DNA of 17,500 nucleotides from Actinidia chinensis (Eukaryota > Streptophyta > Magnoliopsida > Ericales > Actinidiaceae). The stretch is from the NCBI GenBank assembly GCA_009663005.1, contig CM018903.1, positions 14,480,544 to 14,498,043 of the forward strand. The letters are read 5' to 3'. The notes beneath the pieces were generated by a model. It did no database searches. It saw only the letters and a list, made by a program, of their open reading frames with translations, and had not been told where the DNA came from. The position numbers and the translations under genes were made by a program. This document shows positions 1-9,410 of this stretch, in pieces. The first letter of the stretch is position 1. The number at the start of each line of letters is the position of its first letter.

Positions 1-1096
1 AATGCATATATACTAGATTCATGGCATGATTATGTTAGGGACATTAGTTTTTTACTATTATCTGGCCATTACTTCACACATCATCATTCTAAGTAATGTG
101 TATTACATTGCCTATATTAACTTTATTTGGAGGAAATTTTCGGTGATGTGTTTTGACCATTGAGTTGCCTTATATACATCATGAATTTATCAATTTAAAT
201 CAATGAAACATATTGTTAGAAGTGATTGACATGCTTTAGATTGTCCACTTTATATAGACATTCTTTAGTTTGAATCCAAGTTCTCTTACATGTTAAGTGG
301 AGCACTCTCTAAAAAACTGCTTGACACACATATCCTCTCCATATATCGTACTTCTTATTTTTTTTTGGGGGTTTTTTTTGCTATTGTTTATGCATAATTT
401 TATTTGGTGTGTATTGTGATTCATGAATTGTATGCCTTTATTTGATATAAATAAATATCAATTCATGAACAATCATGTTTGAACTAGGAATATACCTATA
501 TAGTGTGTATACATTACTTAATATGTACAAATTCTCACATGATAAGTATTGTAATCTTGAAAAAACTTATACCCATTCTTAAAAACTATTTTCTTAATTT
601 ATATAATTCATTATCATAAAATATGTTTAATTAGATCAAGTCATATTGCTAAATATTGCATAATATTTTTTAGTGACTTGAACTCATGGTTTTTAAGTTT
701 AATTATGTTATTACACTTATCTACATTTTGTTTGTTAAATTTAGAACACATTACTTGAGCATGTCGATATGCTATATCATATACTTATTTGTTTTAAACT
801 TACCTCTAGCATTGCACAAGTTCTGTCTCATGTTAAATGGTATATCTATTAAAGAACTTGATTGCACTTCAAGTCCATATGCTACATTTTGCATAGAATC
901 ATATTGCGACTTAAAATTGTATTTTGAAAGTTCAATTAAGTGTTTTAGACTTGCTTTCATATTGCATATTGAATTTAAAAACTATTTGATAGAATTAAAT
1001 CTTCCATGCACTCACAATTTGCTTGTTCGACTCTTATATGCTAAATGATATTTTATACAAGTAGTGAGTCACTTTCATTACTTTCATAACTATCAA
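1..1096. other. AT-rich intergenic DNA, no gene recognised
   Basis: This stretch is strongly AT-rich with frequent stops in all frames. The longest open frame (686-1048, + strand) is rich in Leu, Ile, Phe and Tyr, as expected of translated AT-rich DNA, and shows no motif I recognise. Because a copia gag-protease relic follows at 1097 in the same orientation, part of this stretch may be that element's decayed gag and 5' region. I could not align it to any gag domain. One hairpin (420-469) is listed separately. Confidence 0.6.
420..469. repeat. Inverted repeat able to form a long hairpin
   Basis: Perfect 11-bp arms, TTCATGAATTG at 420-430 and its complement at 459-469, enclose a second inverted pair, TTTATTT at 437-443 and AAATAAA at 449-455. 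The structure is a two-stage stem with a GATAT loop. The inner loops are unequal (6 and 3 bases). The base composition makes a chance origin possible. No target-site duplication is evident that would mark it as a MITE. Confidence 0.5.
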
Positions 1097-1272
1097 ATGG
1101 TTAAGAAAGTGTTGGTTTCAAAATGTATTTAAATACTAACCCCCAAGGACCCAAGATGATATGGGTATCAAAGAACAAAATTTGAATTGTCTTGATTATA
1201 GGTTTTTTCACAATCCAACATAAGGAATGAGGTTGGTACTTATCGATGGATACTTAAGGTATATGATGGTTT
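1097..1272 (+). pseudogene. Ty1/copia (SIRE/Maximus-like) gag C-terminus and protease relic
   Basis: In the + strand, 1097-1123 reads MVKKVLVSK. About 1136-1186 reads TNPQGPKMIWVSKNKI before a stop. These resemble the paired 'KKVWVPK ... NPxGPKxxWVPK' motifs in the gag tail of SIRE-type copia elements. From 1234 the frame reads WYLSMDT, and after a one-base shift RYMMV. This resembles the copia aspartic-protease block with the order WYLDSG...SRHMTG, in which the catalytic Asp-Ser-Gly is no longer present. Motif order and the roughly 24-codon spacing fit that family. Upstream gag and downstream integrase and reverse transcriptase could not be recognised, so only this island is supported. The lineage assignment is by eye. 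Confidence 0.55.
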
Positions 1273-2713
1273 GATATGGGGAACTCAAAGTATGAAGCAT
1301 ACTCTTCTATCCAACCACAGCTATATGGTGATAGGTTTTTTTTGTTTTTTTTACTCCTCTTGACATTAGAATTATAGAAGCATGATTGAATTTGGCAAGT
1401 AGATTAGATATTATGACTGGTATACGTATGTGTGATAAACTTCTTGCTAATCCTAAATGATTATGCAATTGACGAATTGGGCATTGAAATTATTTCACTT
1501 GATTGATTGATGAGATGTCTATTAGGTATGTTTCAAGTGTTGTGTAAATTGTAAATATCAAATCTATGCATATCTTTCTCTAATTCAATTCATATCATTA
1601 GAAGCATAGAATTGCATTTTATGAGTACATAAGTCACACAATTTAAAGTAAAAAATGACTATTGCCTCTAATACTAAATATTCAAACTTTCCAAAGACAA
1701 TTGTCTACTCAAAACCCTCTCATAGAGATGAGGGGGTAGAAGAAAAGAAAAGTTTTGAAGAAGAGAAGTAATATGACATGATTACAATAAAAAGGAAGAA
1801 GCAAGAAAAGGAAAAGAATGAGAATTATCAATATGTGGAGTGAAATAACGCTAAATATCTTTACATGGTTATATGTTCTAAATGATTTTGACATATTAGT
1901 ACTCTTGATGAGTTGCATTAAATTTTTTGCTCTAATTGATACTTTTATTGTGGGCTAATATTTTACGATTATTCATATCACTTATTATACATTTACTTAT
2001 TTCAACAAAAAGGAACAAAATAATGTATAAGGAAAGGATATGAATATGACATATTGAATGGGGAGAAAAATCTGATATTGTATTATGCATGTGCCTATGA
2101 GTAAAGGTGAACTAAATAAATATTTGAATATAATTGGATATCATTTTATTAAAACTTATTGGTATCGTAGTTAAGAGCAAATTATAAAAACTAATATGGC
2201 ATTGCCATACAAAAAAGGGGAGCAAGGAATTGCTATGCTCTATACATTTGTGTTGCTATGGCTCTAATACTCTTAATTCACAACGGACATTATTGTGTTG
2301 ATTATGAATTTGGCCTAACACATCTAATAGTTATGGTTTCATTATTCATCCTATCGTTATAATTTCACTTAGGAAGAAATAACTCACATAGACATTATAT
2401 TTATAGAGCAATTGTGCACAATTCTTAGGGGAGCACAAAAATATAAACATATTAATTGCAAGAATACTCTTAAAAAGAGTACAACCCTCATAAGGGATAT
2501 AAGTTTAATTTATTGAATTAATGAATATTCTGACTCTATCTTAGATAAACTATGATTTCATAGTTAGTATGAGTTCACTATATTGTGTCAAAAATGTTTT
2601 GAATTGATGTCATAGCATGTCTCTTCATCTATATAGTTTATGCTCTCAATGCCGATGATTTGAATATATTTTTTAGAGTAAAGAATGATGATAGGGAGAG
2701 ATTGAATTATGAG
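1273..2713. other. AT-rich DNA, possibly decayed copia element
   Basis: No frame holds a protein I can recognise. If the 1097-1272 relic belonged to a complete copia element, integrase and reverse transcriptase should lie here, but I found no convincing zinc-finger, DDE or YVDD-type motif. The Tekay-type LTR at 2714 abuts this stretch, so the chromovirus may have landed in or beside the older copia copy. The five bases just before that LTR (2709-2713, ATGAG) are the candidate target-site duplication; the partner copy lies outside the window. Confidence 0.5.
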
Positions 2714-2750
2714 TGTAATACCCCGAACCCGTAATAGAATTTTTCATTTG

Positions 2751-2815
2751 TGTTCGAACGGGAGGAGAGGTGTTCGAACGTTAATGTTCGAACGGATTAG
2801 TAAGTGTTCGAACGG
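2751..2815 (+). repeat. Four exact TGTTCGAACG repeats in the Tekay LTR
   Basis: The 10-mer TGTTCGAACG occurs exactly at 2751, 2771, 2785 and 2805, giving spacings of 20, 14 and 20 bases. The sequence between copies differs, so only the 10-mer is conserved, not a longer tandem unit. Each copy carries two CpG sites within GTTCGAACG. The position, 38-102 bases into the LTR (the usual U3 region), would suit a regulatory site, but no factor is identified. Confidence 0.85.
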
Positions 2816-2950
2816 TAACTGCAGGAAATGAAAAATAAAAATGGCACACGAAATTAGAAAGGGACGCACCACACGAAATAATTTTCCATACCAATCAATA
2901 CAACCACACTTTCATTTCACTTTATCAAATCCAAACACACACCCACGCCA

Positions 2951-3020
2951 AGAGAGATAGATAGAGAAAGGAGAAAAGAAAGAGAAGAAGAAGGGGGAAA
3001 GAAGAGTAAGGAAGAGAGAG
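2951..3020 (+). repeat. GA-rich purine tract in the Tekay LTR
   Basis: The + strand is almost entirely A and G here (GAGA, GAAG and AAGG runs). It directly follows a pyrimidine- and CA-rich stretch. Such tracts are common near transcript starts and in leader sequences of plant LTR elements, but nothing here proves that role. Confidence 0.6.
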
Positions 3021-3418
3021 CTTAAAAAGCTCATTCAAAGCAAAAAGAAGCTATTGTGGAGCTTGAAATCTTAAAAAAAGGTAAAAAACCATAACCCAAA
3101 ATATAGGAAGTAATTTATATGTATTGTAATTTTCAATAGGTACTTTCTTGAGTCTAAAATTGCGTCAATAACATTGTTAAGGTTTATGAGTTATTCAGTG
3201 TGGGTTTGAAAAAAAAAAAATCCCAAGATTTCCATCCATGCTAATATTGTTCAAAGTTTTTAATCTTAGATCATACCAGTTTTAGGGTTATTTTTAAGAG
3301 TTTGGAATTTGAGTTATGTAACCAAACTGAGTTATTATCTTTGAGGTTAGAAGTCTTGAAAGGAACATAAAGATTTTAAAAAGATTTGTTTGGAAAATCT
3401 GAATTCGTAGTAAAAAAG

Positions 3419-3498
3419 GTTCGAACGGTTGAGTTCGAATGGGGTTTGGGAAGAGTTTGGACACTTGTATTCGAACGATTTTTACTGTGGTTCGAATG
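3419..3498 (+). repeat. Second TTCGAA(C/T)G cluster in the Tekay LTR
   Basis: Four variants occur within 80 bases: GTTCGAACG at 3419-3427, GTTCGAATG at 3433-3441, ATTCGAACG at 3469-3477 and GTTCGAATG at 3490-3498. The two AATG forms differ from AACG by C-to-T at a CpG, the change expected from deamination of methylated cytosine. Confidence 0.8.
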
Positions 3499-4659
3499 AT
3501 ACCGAGGCTTAAATGAGAATGGAATTATTGTTTCTGGCACCATCTTAGAGTTATCCTATGTTGCAGAAAAAAATTTAAACGTATATACTTGAGTTAGAAA
3601 TTTAGAATTTTTCTATTGTTACACTTTTCCTTAATCATATTGATTAAATCAATCGTAATTATGAATGATCTTGTCCTTTTATATGTTAGGAGACGCGTTG
3701 TCTAGCATCTAGCCAAGAGAATCCAATGATTAACAGGCATGCGATAAACAAATTACGTATGTTGACATAGTTTCATACATATTATTGTATATTCAAGATT
3801 TTTTCATATTTTTCATTACATTAACGATTGTTATCAATACAAATGCTATGTTTTCATATATGATATGCTATTATGTACGAAAGAAAAATCCATGGTTGTT
3901 TAATTCCAGATGAACTGGTAGTTTCAAAGTATAGCATGTTACACTCTGGGTCCCCCTGTGTGGGATCTAATCTAACCTAATGGTCTAAAAGTAAATAGGG
4001 ACGTGAAATAAATCATTTATAAGGATATCTCAGCCTAAATAACCACCCGACCTATATGGTCCATGTATTAATCCGAACTATACGTTTTCATGATATGATT
4101 ATGTATTTTCCGGAAAACGTGATGGCCATTTTATGCAAGATCAAGTTTTAAACTAATATTCCAATAAAGTTATGTTAATACTCACTTGTTTTAACACTTA
4201 TAATGGATGTATGATATGAAAGTATCCATACTAATTTTACGTTCATGCATCGTTGTTATTCACTAAGTTTTAACTTTGTTTTCGAAACCTTTTCAGTAGG
4301 CCAATCCGGGACCTTAAGAAGGAGTCCGCTTTGAAAGATCATAGTTTTTGTGGCCAAGAGGACTTTTTAGTTATTATATAGACTTACCCTAGTCATGTAA
4401 TTATATTGGTCCATGTGATGTATTTTATAATTAAAGTTGGCCTTCTTTTGTATGTAAACTTTAAAAATTAGACACAGCTCTGTATGTACGGTATGGCCTG
4501 ACACTTTTTATTATTCTCAGTTATGATTTTTTTTCCGCAAAGAACAATTATGCATTCCAAATGAATGTTTGCACAGGTTTTCTGCCAGTTGGCCTTGCGG
4601 TCAGCCTTTGGCCATCACACACCCACATCCGCATACCCGTTGTTGCTGGGCGTGACAGA

Positions 4660-4671
4660 TGGTATTAGAGC
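4660..4671 (+). other. Primer-binding site, initiator tRNA-Met type
   Basis: TGGTATTAGAGC starts two bases after the LTR's terminal CA. It matches the plant initiator tRNA-Met complement TGGTATCAGAGC at 11 of 12 positions, the usual minus-strand DNA primer site in Tekay and many copia elements. It fixes the LTR's right edge and the + orientation of this element. Confidence 0.85.
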
Positions 4672-4852
4672 TTAGTTTATCCGTACAAAACAAATACGGA
4701 AGCTATAGGTTTACACCTGATATAGTGTCACGTCTATTCTAGAATCTAAGACTGACTAGTGATATACGCTAGGGTTGCTAATGCTATAGTAGAATTAATG
4801 TAGCTAAGTGTTTGAGATAGGGTTAATAAACGTTTGATATTTTGTAGACGCT

Positions 4853-5190
4853 ATGCCCCTAGAAGAGGACGTGGCCGTAGAGGGGTCAGTAGAGCCTGAA
4901 GATTGAGTTGGCGCATAGAGAGGATTTTAGAGGGACTTGTTTTTAAGTGGTGCCATGATGTTCACAATAATAATAACCAGATGATGTAACCGTAACCAAC
5001 CGGCAATGTATGCCAATTCCAGGACCGGAGCGATGCCGACGTCCACTTTAAGCATTCCACCATTAAAGCCCCAACTTTTTTATGGAACCCCCAGATCCCA
5101 ATGGCTGCATCGTCTTATCTCTGGGAATCGAGAGGGTATTCAAGTTCTTACCTTGCAACCGACAACAGAAGTGGTTTATGCCACGTTCAC
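4853..5190 (+). pseudogene. Tekay-like gag, frameshifted and cut by the Athila insertion
   Basis: ATG at 4853 begins an Arg- and Gly-rich N-terminus. A one-base shift after the third codon gives an RRGRGRRGVSRA-type sequence, as expected of chromovirus Gag starting MPPRR. Without the shift the frame ends after 17 codons. Between about 5070 and 5190, fragments in three alternating frames follow the order of the capsid start: FYGTP, PMAAS, then IERVFKFL, then EVVYATF. The last is in frame at about 5171-5189. The reading stops there because the Athila LTR begins at 5191. The product would be the nucleocapsid/capsid polyprotein; this copy is dead both by frameshifts and by the insertion. Confidence 0.7.
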
Positions 5191-5603
5191 TGATTCGCTC
5201 CCAGAATTGAATTCTTTTTACCGTAGTTTTTTGTACGGGGTCGTCGAAATAGTACTAAACTCGAAGCACGATTACGATCCCACAAGGAACAGTACAAAGT
5301 TGATAACAAGAAACGAAACACTACCATGCCATCTTAACCAAATTGTACTTTGCTTCAAAAAAATAAAATTAAAATATGATTTTTGGGATTTTTGCATGAG
5401 TTGGACTAAATTTTCAATAACAAAATCATAACAGAAAACTGATTTAACTTGAATTACAACTGAACTACAGAATCGATTATCCACAATGTTTTCTCAGGAA
5501 TTTCAACGGAGGCAATATGAATTAACATGAAATCCTCGACTATCTGAGTCTTAATTCGGAAAATTTACTTTTCAAACCAAATATTCTTACTTACTTCACC
5601 TCT

Positions 5604-5788
5604 AAATAAATCTGTTTGTTATGATTATGGTAGTGCATCATCGATCCGCATCACCAATGTTATTCAAACATAATGACTCCAGTTTTTCGAAAGTAAATAA
5701 TCTGGTTTATTTTAATCATGGTAGTCATCTCGATCCGAATACACGAATGTTTATTCGAACATAATAGGACTCCCCAAGTTTTCGAAGT
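5604..5788 (-). repeat. Tandem duplication of a ~94-bp unit inside the Athila LTR (left copy)
   Basis: Units 5604-5694 and 5695-5788 share the order AAATAA..., TTTTAATCATGG or its variant, GTAGT, CATC, CGATCCG, AATGTTATTCRAACATAAT, GACTCC, AGTTTTTCGAAAGT. The same two-unit arrangement occurs in the right LTR at 17262-17452, so the duplication predates this insertion. Confidence 0.75.
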
Positions 5789-6293
5789 ATTTAGATTGGT
5801 TAAGAAAAAAATAAAATTAGAAAAATATAAACGGTGAAAATAATTTACCTCCATTGTTCATCCTTTAATTCCCGATTGACTTTCACAATTCGATTCCAGT
5901 AAAGAAAAAAACTAGCCATCATGGCTAAGGTAAACAAAAATCTAATATTGAATGCCTTCTAAATTACAATCTTATCTAATGATGTAAACCAAAGATAATT
6001 GAATTCATGCAAAAGAATTGAAAAAACTTGATAAATTGTCAAATCCTAAATTAGTAAAACAAACAAGACGTTTAATATAGCAAACTTACAAGCAATAATT
6101 AAAAACTTTGGAAACTAAACTAGAGGCTGAGAAAAACCCTAAAATTACGTCCTCAACACCCCTTTCAAAACAAAAGCATATAAAGGGATTATATAAGCAC
6201 TTCCTACATTCGAGTCCCTAAACGGATTCGGAACTTTTCATCATGATTTGCCTTGAAGTTCGAGTCACGCCCAACTTCCTTCTTCCATGGATC

Positions 6294-6653
6294 CGTTCGA
6301 ACGTTCCGAATAATCTTCTACTTTCACTTCTTGTCGTTCGGATGCTCTAAAAATCCTTCTTCCATGAGCGTTCCGAACGCTTAGGAAAAAAAAAATAATT
6401 TTCAAAGTCCCTCCCTTGCACGTTTTCGAACTGTAGCAAGGAGGGCCTTTTGAACGCTTCGTCCAATTTAGCTCTCGCACTTTGTCGAAATGTAGCATAA
6501 CGTTCGAACGCTCTTCGCTATTTTTCTTCTTGGCGTTCGGCATTCCAAAATTCCTCTTGGTCAGCGTTCGAACGTTCTTCACAAATTCTCAAATTTTTTT
6601 TTACACGACGAGCGTCGAACGTACTTTCCCTTTTCCAATGGGGCGTTCGAATG
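6294..6653 (-). repeat. CGTTCGAACG-rich cluster in the Athila LTR
   Basis: Exact CGTTCGAACG lies at 6294-6303, 6501-6510 and 6565-6574. CGTTCGAATG is at 6644-6653, and further degenerate copies occur near 6333, 6369, 6421 and 6611. Intervals of 25-60 bases are filled with CTTCTTCC- and ATTTTTC-like pyrimidine stretches, so this may be a decayed minisatellite rather than independent sites. The motif is a perfect palindrome, so strand is formal. Confidence 0.75.
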
Positions 6654-6724
6654 CCCTAGGTATTTTTTTCCTCAGACATTTTTTTCTTTTTCCTACTCTT
6701 TTATTTGACTTTAACCTGGCACTA

Positions 6725-6737
6725 GACTCAGATACCA
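6725..6737 (-). other. Primer-binding-site-like sequence inside the Athila LTR
   Basis: Read on the minus strand this is TGGTATCTGAGTC, close to the initiator tRNA-Met site TGGTATCAGAGCC. It follows, after one base, a 101-bp segment (6839 down to 6739) that itself starts TGTGATT and ends TTTTACA. The layout mimics a short LTR plus primer site, as in TRIM elements. It lies within the Athila LTR, so it cannot be that element's own primer site (16830-16849). Confidence 0.45.
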
Positions 6738-6839
6738 CTGTAAAATGAGCCATATATGATAAAATTAACTATTAGACTAAATAGAGTCACTTAGGTTAGT
6801 TAAACGGTATTTGAAATACACTTATTTAGTCCAATCACA

Positions 6840-6853
6840 TCCCCCAACTAACC
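6840..6853 (-). other. Polypurine tract preceding the Athila 3' LTR
   Basis: On the minus strand 6853-6840 reads GGTTAGTTGGGGGA and is followed immediately by TGTGATTGGAC, the LTR start. A purine-rich primer of this type for plus-strand DNA synthesis is expected at exactly this place. It sets the upper LTR boundary at 6839. Confidence 0.7.
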
Positions 6854-8555
6854 TTTTGTTGCTAGTCCCCCTAGAAAAATTAACAAAAGCAAAAAGAGGA
6901 TCTCTTCTTTCGTAAGAGTCCCAATTGCATTTAACCGTATGGCATCCCGCCTTTAAACCCCTAGGATTACCCTAGTGACAGTGTGGTCTCGTGAGGGTTT
7001 TTCAATGATGATACCCCCCAAACATCACCTCATCAATTTATCACAAATAATTTAACAATAGCTTCTCAATAAAATACAATGCAAGGCAATTCAAATCAAC
7101 TTAAATCATGCTTAAGCAATCTACTCCAACTGTCAGTGCAATATAGACGAAGATTCAACGTGTGAAAAGTGGTGGAAGTCGTATTCCCCAAACTTCAAGC
7201 CATTAAGCATCCTATGACAACAACATCACAGCCTCGATAACAAAAAAACTACAGTCATGACACTCTCATAATAAAATACACAAGGTTTCTCTCAAAGGAT
7301 TGCTCATTATATGATAAGTTTAAAAGTAACGCAAAGAGAGGCAATCCCAATTTCAAAAAAATGCAAAAAGTTTAATTATATCGACTTGGTATAGCTTTAC
7401 GAAGGAATGTTTACCGTTAATGCACCATTTTGGTTTGACATAATAGGTTTACATGAAGCTTGAATTCCGATGTACTTACAATAGCTTAAGCCATGTTAAA
7501 AGATGTAGTCCAACGAAAATAGAGAGAATCAGTGGTCGATCGATCTCGACGCTATGCAATTGATCACTATACATGCGCATTCTTAAATGAGCACCAACGA
7601 CGGGCCATTTCACCTCTTTTCCTTTAACACCTTTTTCACTTTTAACACCTTTGATATGATTTTTTTTTCGTCTACCCCATCATAATCTAACAACGAATTT
7701 CAAAATTATCCTCTTTTTCGATATCGTATTATATATCAATTACCAAGAATTTGACAGAATTGGAAGACGTATGCTGATTGGCCCTCAAATTAACTCAGAA
7801 TTCGTGATAGGTGTAAATCATGTAAAAGGTGCCAACACTTCCCCAACTCATCACATAACAATGTGAACCAAATTCAGTGTATGCAGCTATTCCAAACATT
7901 AGGTTCCAATTTCCTTGAATACATGTAAAATCAGCTCCTAAAAAAAACGATTCTTTGGCTCTAAAAAAGCTCACAAGGTTAAAATCTCCACTATTACGGG
8001 TGCAGTCATTTAGATTCATAACAATTTTACTTTAACACGACTCGTGCTTAGTGTATGTGATCCTCTCTCTCTATATGTCTCTCTATAATTGCACAGACAG
8101 TAACGTATCAATCATGCAGATTGATTTGACTGATACTCCGCTTAAACATCATATTATGCAAGATCCCCTACTGCTTCAACTATCTTTTGAAAATAAAATA
8201 TGATTATTCAGTTGGGCCCAAAAAACTAAAAATTCATTCTCACACACACCTCCCCATTATAACAACATCTCAATTCCACCCAAGTGTAAGATTTAATGCC
8301 AATTTCCTCATAACTGTCAAAGGAACCAGAAAAACACATGCTTCGCTTACATGATAAGGACCTGTTTTTTTTTATTTGCAATCATGGCAGACAACTTCTG
8401 CCCGAACAATTTAAGCCAAGACAATTAAAAACAAGCATGCCAGCAATTACAACAAATTCAACAACATTAAAAGCATCCAAATGTATACTCGTATCCAACC
8501 ATAAAACATAAAAAATTAAAACAAATCGCAAAAAGAAAGAACCCGTCGATAAATC
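6854..8555 (-). other. Athila 3' untranslated region
   Basis: This is about 1.7 kb between the extra reading frame and the polypurine tract. I found no protein motif. The longest minus-strand frame (7795-8019) is 74 codons and unlike anything I recognise. A CT-rich microsatellite lies at about 8062-8092. Athila-group elements commonly carry a long non-coding stretch here, so its presence agrees with the family. Confidence 0.6.
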
Positions 8556-9410
8556 CTAATCCTCCTCGTCATCATCATCATCTTCCTCCTCCATACGGAT
8601 CACATCCTTTCAAGTCTTGGAGTATAACCGTGTGACGACTAGAACTCATCTCTAATGACGACAATCGGGTATTCACCTTCTTCTCCAAATTCAGACATTT
8701 GCTTTACTCATCTCTTTTCCCCCCCTCAAATTCAGAATGGCTTCTTTTAGCTCTCCCATCCTTATAGCTGATCCCTCATTTTTTTCTTCCTCCATTTCCT
8801 CTTCCTCCTTTTGGCCCCTCAATCGGACAAAGAAGCTCTATCAATGGGCCCCTCAGGCTCAATCCTAATGAAATCTAAAGGGATATGGACTCACTTCTTT
8901 TAATAACTCTGTCAGAATCCCGTGAAAGGCACGGAACCCCTCTGTCCGAAGCCTATATGTGGCGCACAAAGATAAAAATATGATATGCGGTAATTCAGGT
9001 TTTCCTAATACCAATTGGCCACAACAACCTCGCATTAGCACCATTCCATGGATACCGTGACGGTTCAAAGGAAGCGGGAATGACATGAAAACAGAAATTA
9101 AAATCAAAATACTATCCTTGAGGCGTATCTAGTTACACTGCAACCTCACCGTCCCATTCATCTCACTCTAAAAAGGCAATTTTGTGAGAAAACGCTTAAG
9201 TCCGGCATCCCGAATAGGAAATGCAAACTCTAGGGTTCTCTCGGGGAATCTCAAAAATTTTAGCAAACGTATCGGGGGTACTTTAATTTCTTTCTCACAC
9301 CCAACTACACAATTTCTCCTTTCCTTGGTTCAGTCTCCGCGTTCATGGTTTGATGTTTTTCATGAACTCTGGCACAAGTTAGAACCGATTTTGCCTTAAA
9401 TTTTCCAGAT
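8556..9410 (-). pseudogene. Extra (env-like or accessory) ORF of the Athila element, decayed
   Basis: Athila-group elements often encode an additional, poorly conserved frame between integrase and the 3' LTR. Here a minus-strand frame at 9107-8865 encodes 80 residues including LPHIIFLSLCATYRLRTEG. Through frameshifts it appears to continue into a hydrophilic stretch, LKEAILNLRG (about 8757-8727) and ELKEA/LEKKV/SSLEMSS-like heptads, which would form a coiled coil (about 8850-8640). It ends in an acidic tail, MEEEDDDDDEED, at 8594-8559, with TAG at 8556-8558. A coiled coil plus acidic tail before a stop argues for a real former C-terminus. I see no convincing signal peptide or transmembrane segment, so envelope function is not supported by sequence. 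The N-terminal limit is uncertain; 9410 is a guess based on faint similarity. Confidence 0.45.

Larger units (their letters stand above)
2714..4657 (+). repeat. 5' LTR of the Tekay-like element
   Basis: The 1944-bp LTR begins TGTAATACCCCG and ends GGGCGTGACA (TG...CA termini), followed two bases later by the primer-binding site. This arrangement fixes the right boundary firmly. The left boundary rests on the TG terminus and its fit with the common TGTAACACCCC start. Inside are four TGTTCGAACG copies near the left end, a purine-rich tract at about 2951-3020 and a second CGAACG cluster at 3419-3498. The LTR would hold promoter and polyadenylation signals, but I could not assign a TATA box or start site with confidence. 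The 3' LTR partner is outside the window, so its age cannot be judged. Confidence 0.8.
2714..5190 (+). mobile_element. Ty3/gypsy chromovirus (Tekay/Del-like), 5' part, interrupted by nested insertion
   Basis: The element consists of a complete 5' LTR (2714-4657), an initiator-Met primer-binding site (4660-4671) and a broken gag (4853-5190). Its LTR opens TGTAATACCCCG and closes GGGCGTGACA, the terminal style of many plant Tekay/Del LTRs. Gag motifs are of the chromovirus type. At 5191 the sequence switches inside the gag coding region to the end of an Athila LTR, so the protease, polymerase, integrase and 3' LTR are displaced rightward beyond the window. The lineage call rests on LTR ends and gag only, because the diagnostic chromodomain is not visible. 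Confidence 0.8.
5191..6839 (-). repeat. 3' LTR of the Athila-type element (complete)
   Basis: In element orientation this 1649-bp LTR starts TGTGATTGGAC directly after the polypurine tract and ends GGAGCGAATCA. Positions 5191 to about 5840 align with 16855-17500, with the same landmarks in the same order: the TCGATCC-type blocks, ATCTTAACCAAATT, TTTTTGGGATTTTT, TGATTTAACTTGA, CAACGGAGGCA and the duplicated 94-bp unit. By eye roughly four in five positions agree, and many differences are one-base gaps. Its upper part (6290-6660) holds a CGTTCGAACG cluster whose counterpart in the other LTR would lie near 17.95 kb, outside the window. Confidence 0.88.

Noticed and set aside
686..1048. 120-codon + strand open frame, rich in hydrophobic residues
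   Set aside because: The composition is what translated AT-rich DNA gives. No domain, no good start context and no homology is recognisable, and its reverse strand is partly open too.
4016..4027. TTTATAAGGATA in the Tekay LTR considered as a TATA box
   Set aside because: It lies late in the LTR with no supporting start site. AT-rich DNA gives such strings often.
5006..5431. 141-codon open frame across the nesting point
   Set aside because: It is a chimera: the first part is the broken Tekay gag and the rest is the Athila LTR read in the antisense direction. It is not a gene.
6265..6582. 105-codon minus-strand frame and its antisense partner (6482-6748)
   Set aside because: Both lie in the motif-rich part of the Athila LTR and owe their openness to the repeated pyrimidine/CGAACG units.
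2751..6653. Regular short repeats considered as a CRISPR-like array
   Set aside because: The repeat is only 8-10 bases and palindromic, with irregular spacing, and lies inside plant LTRs. There are no cas genes.
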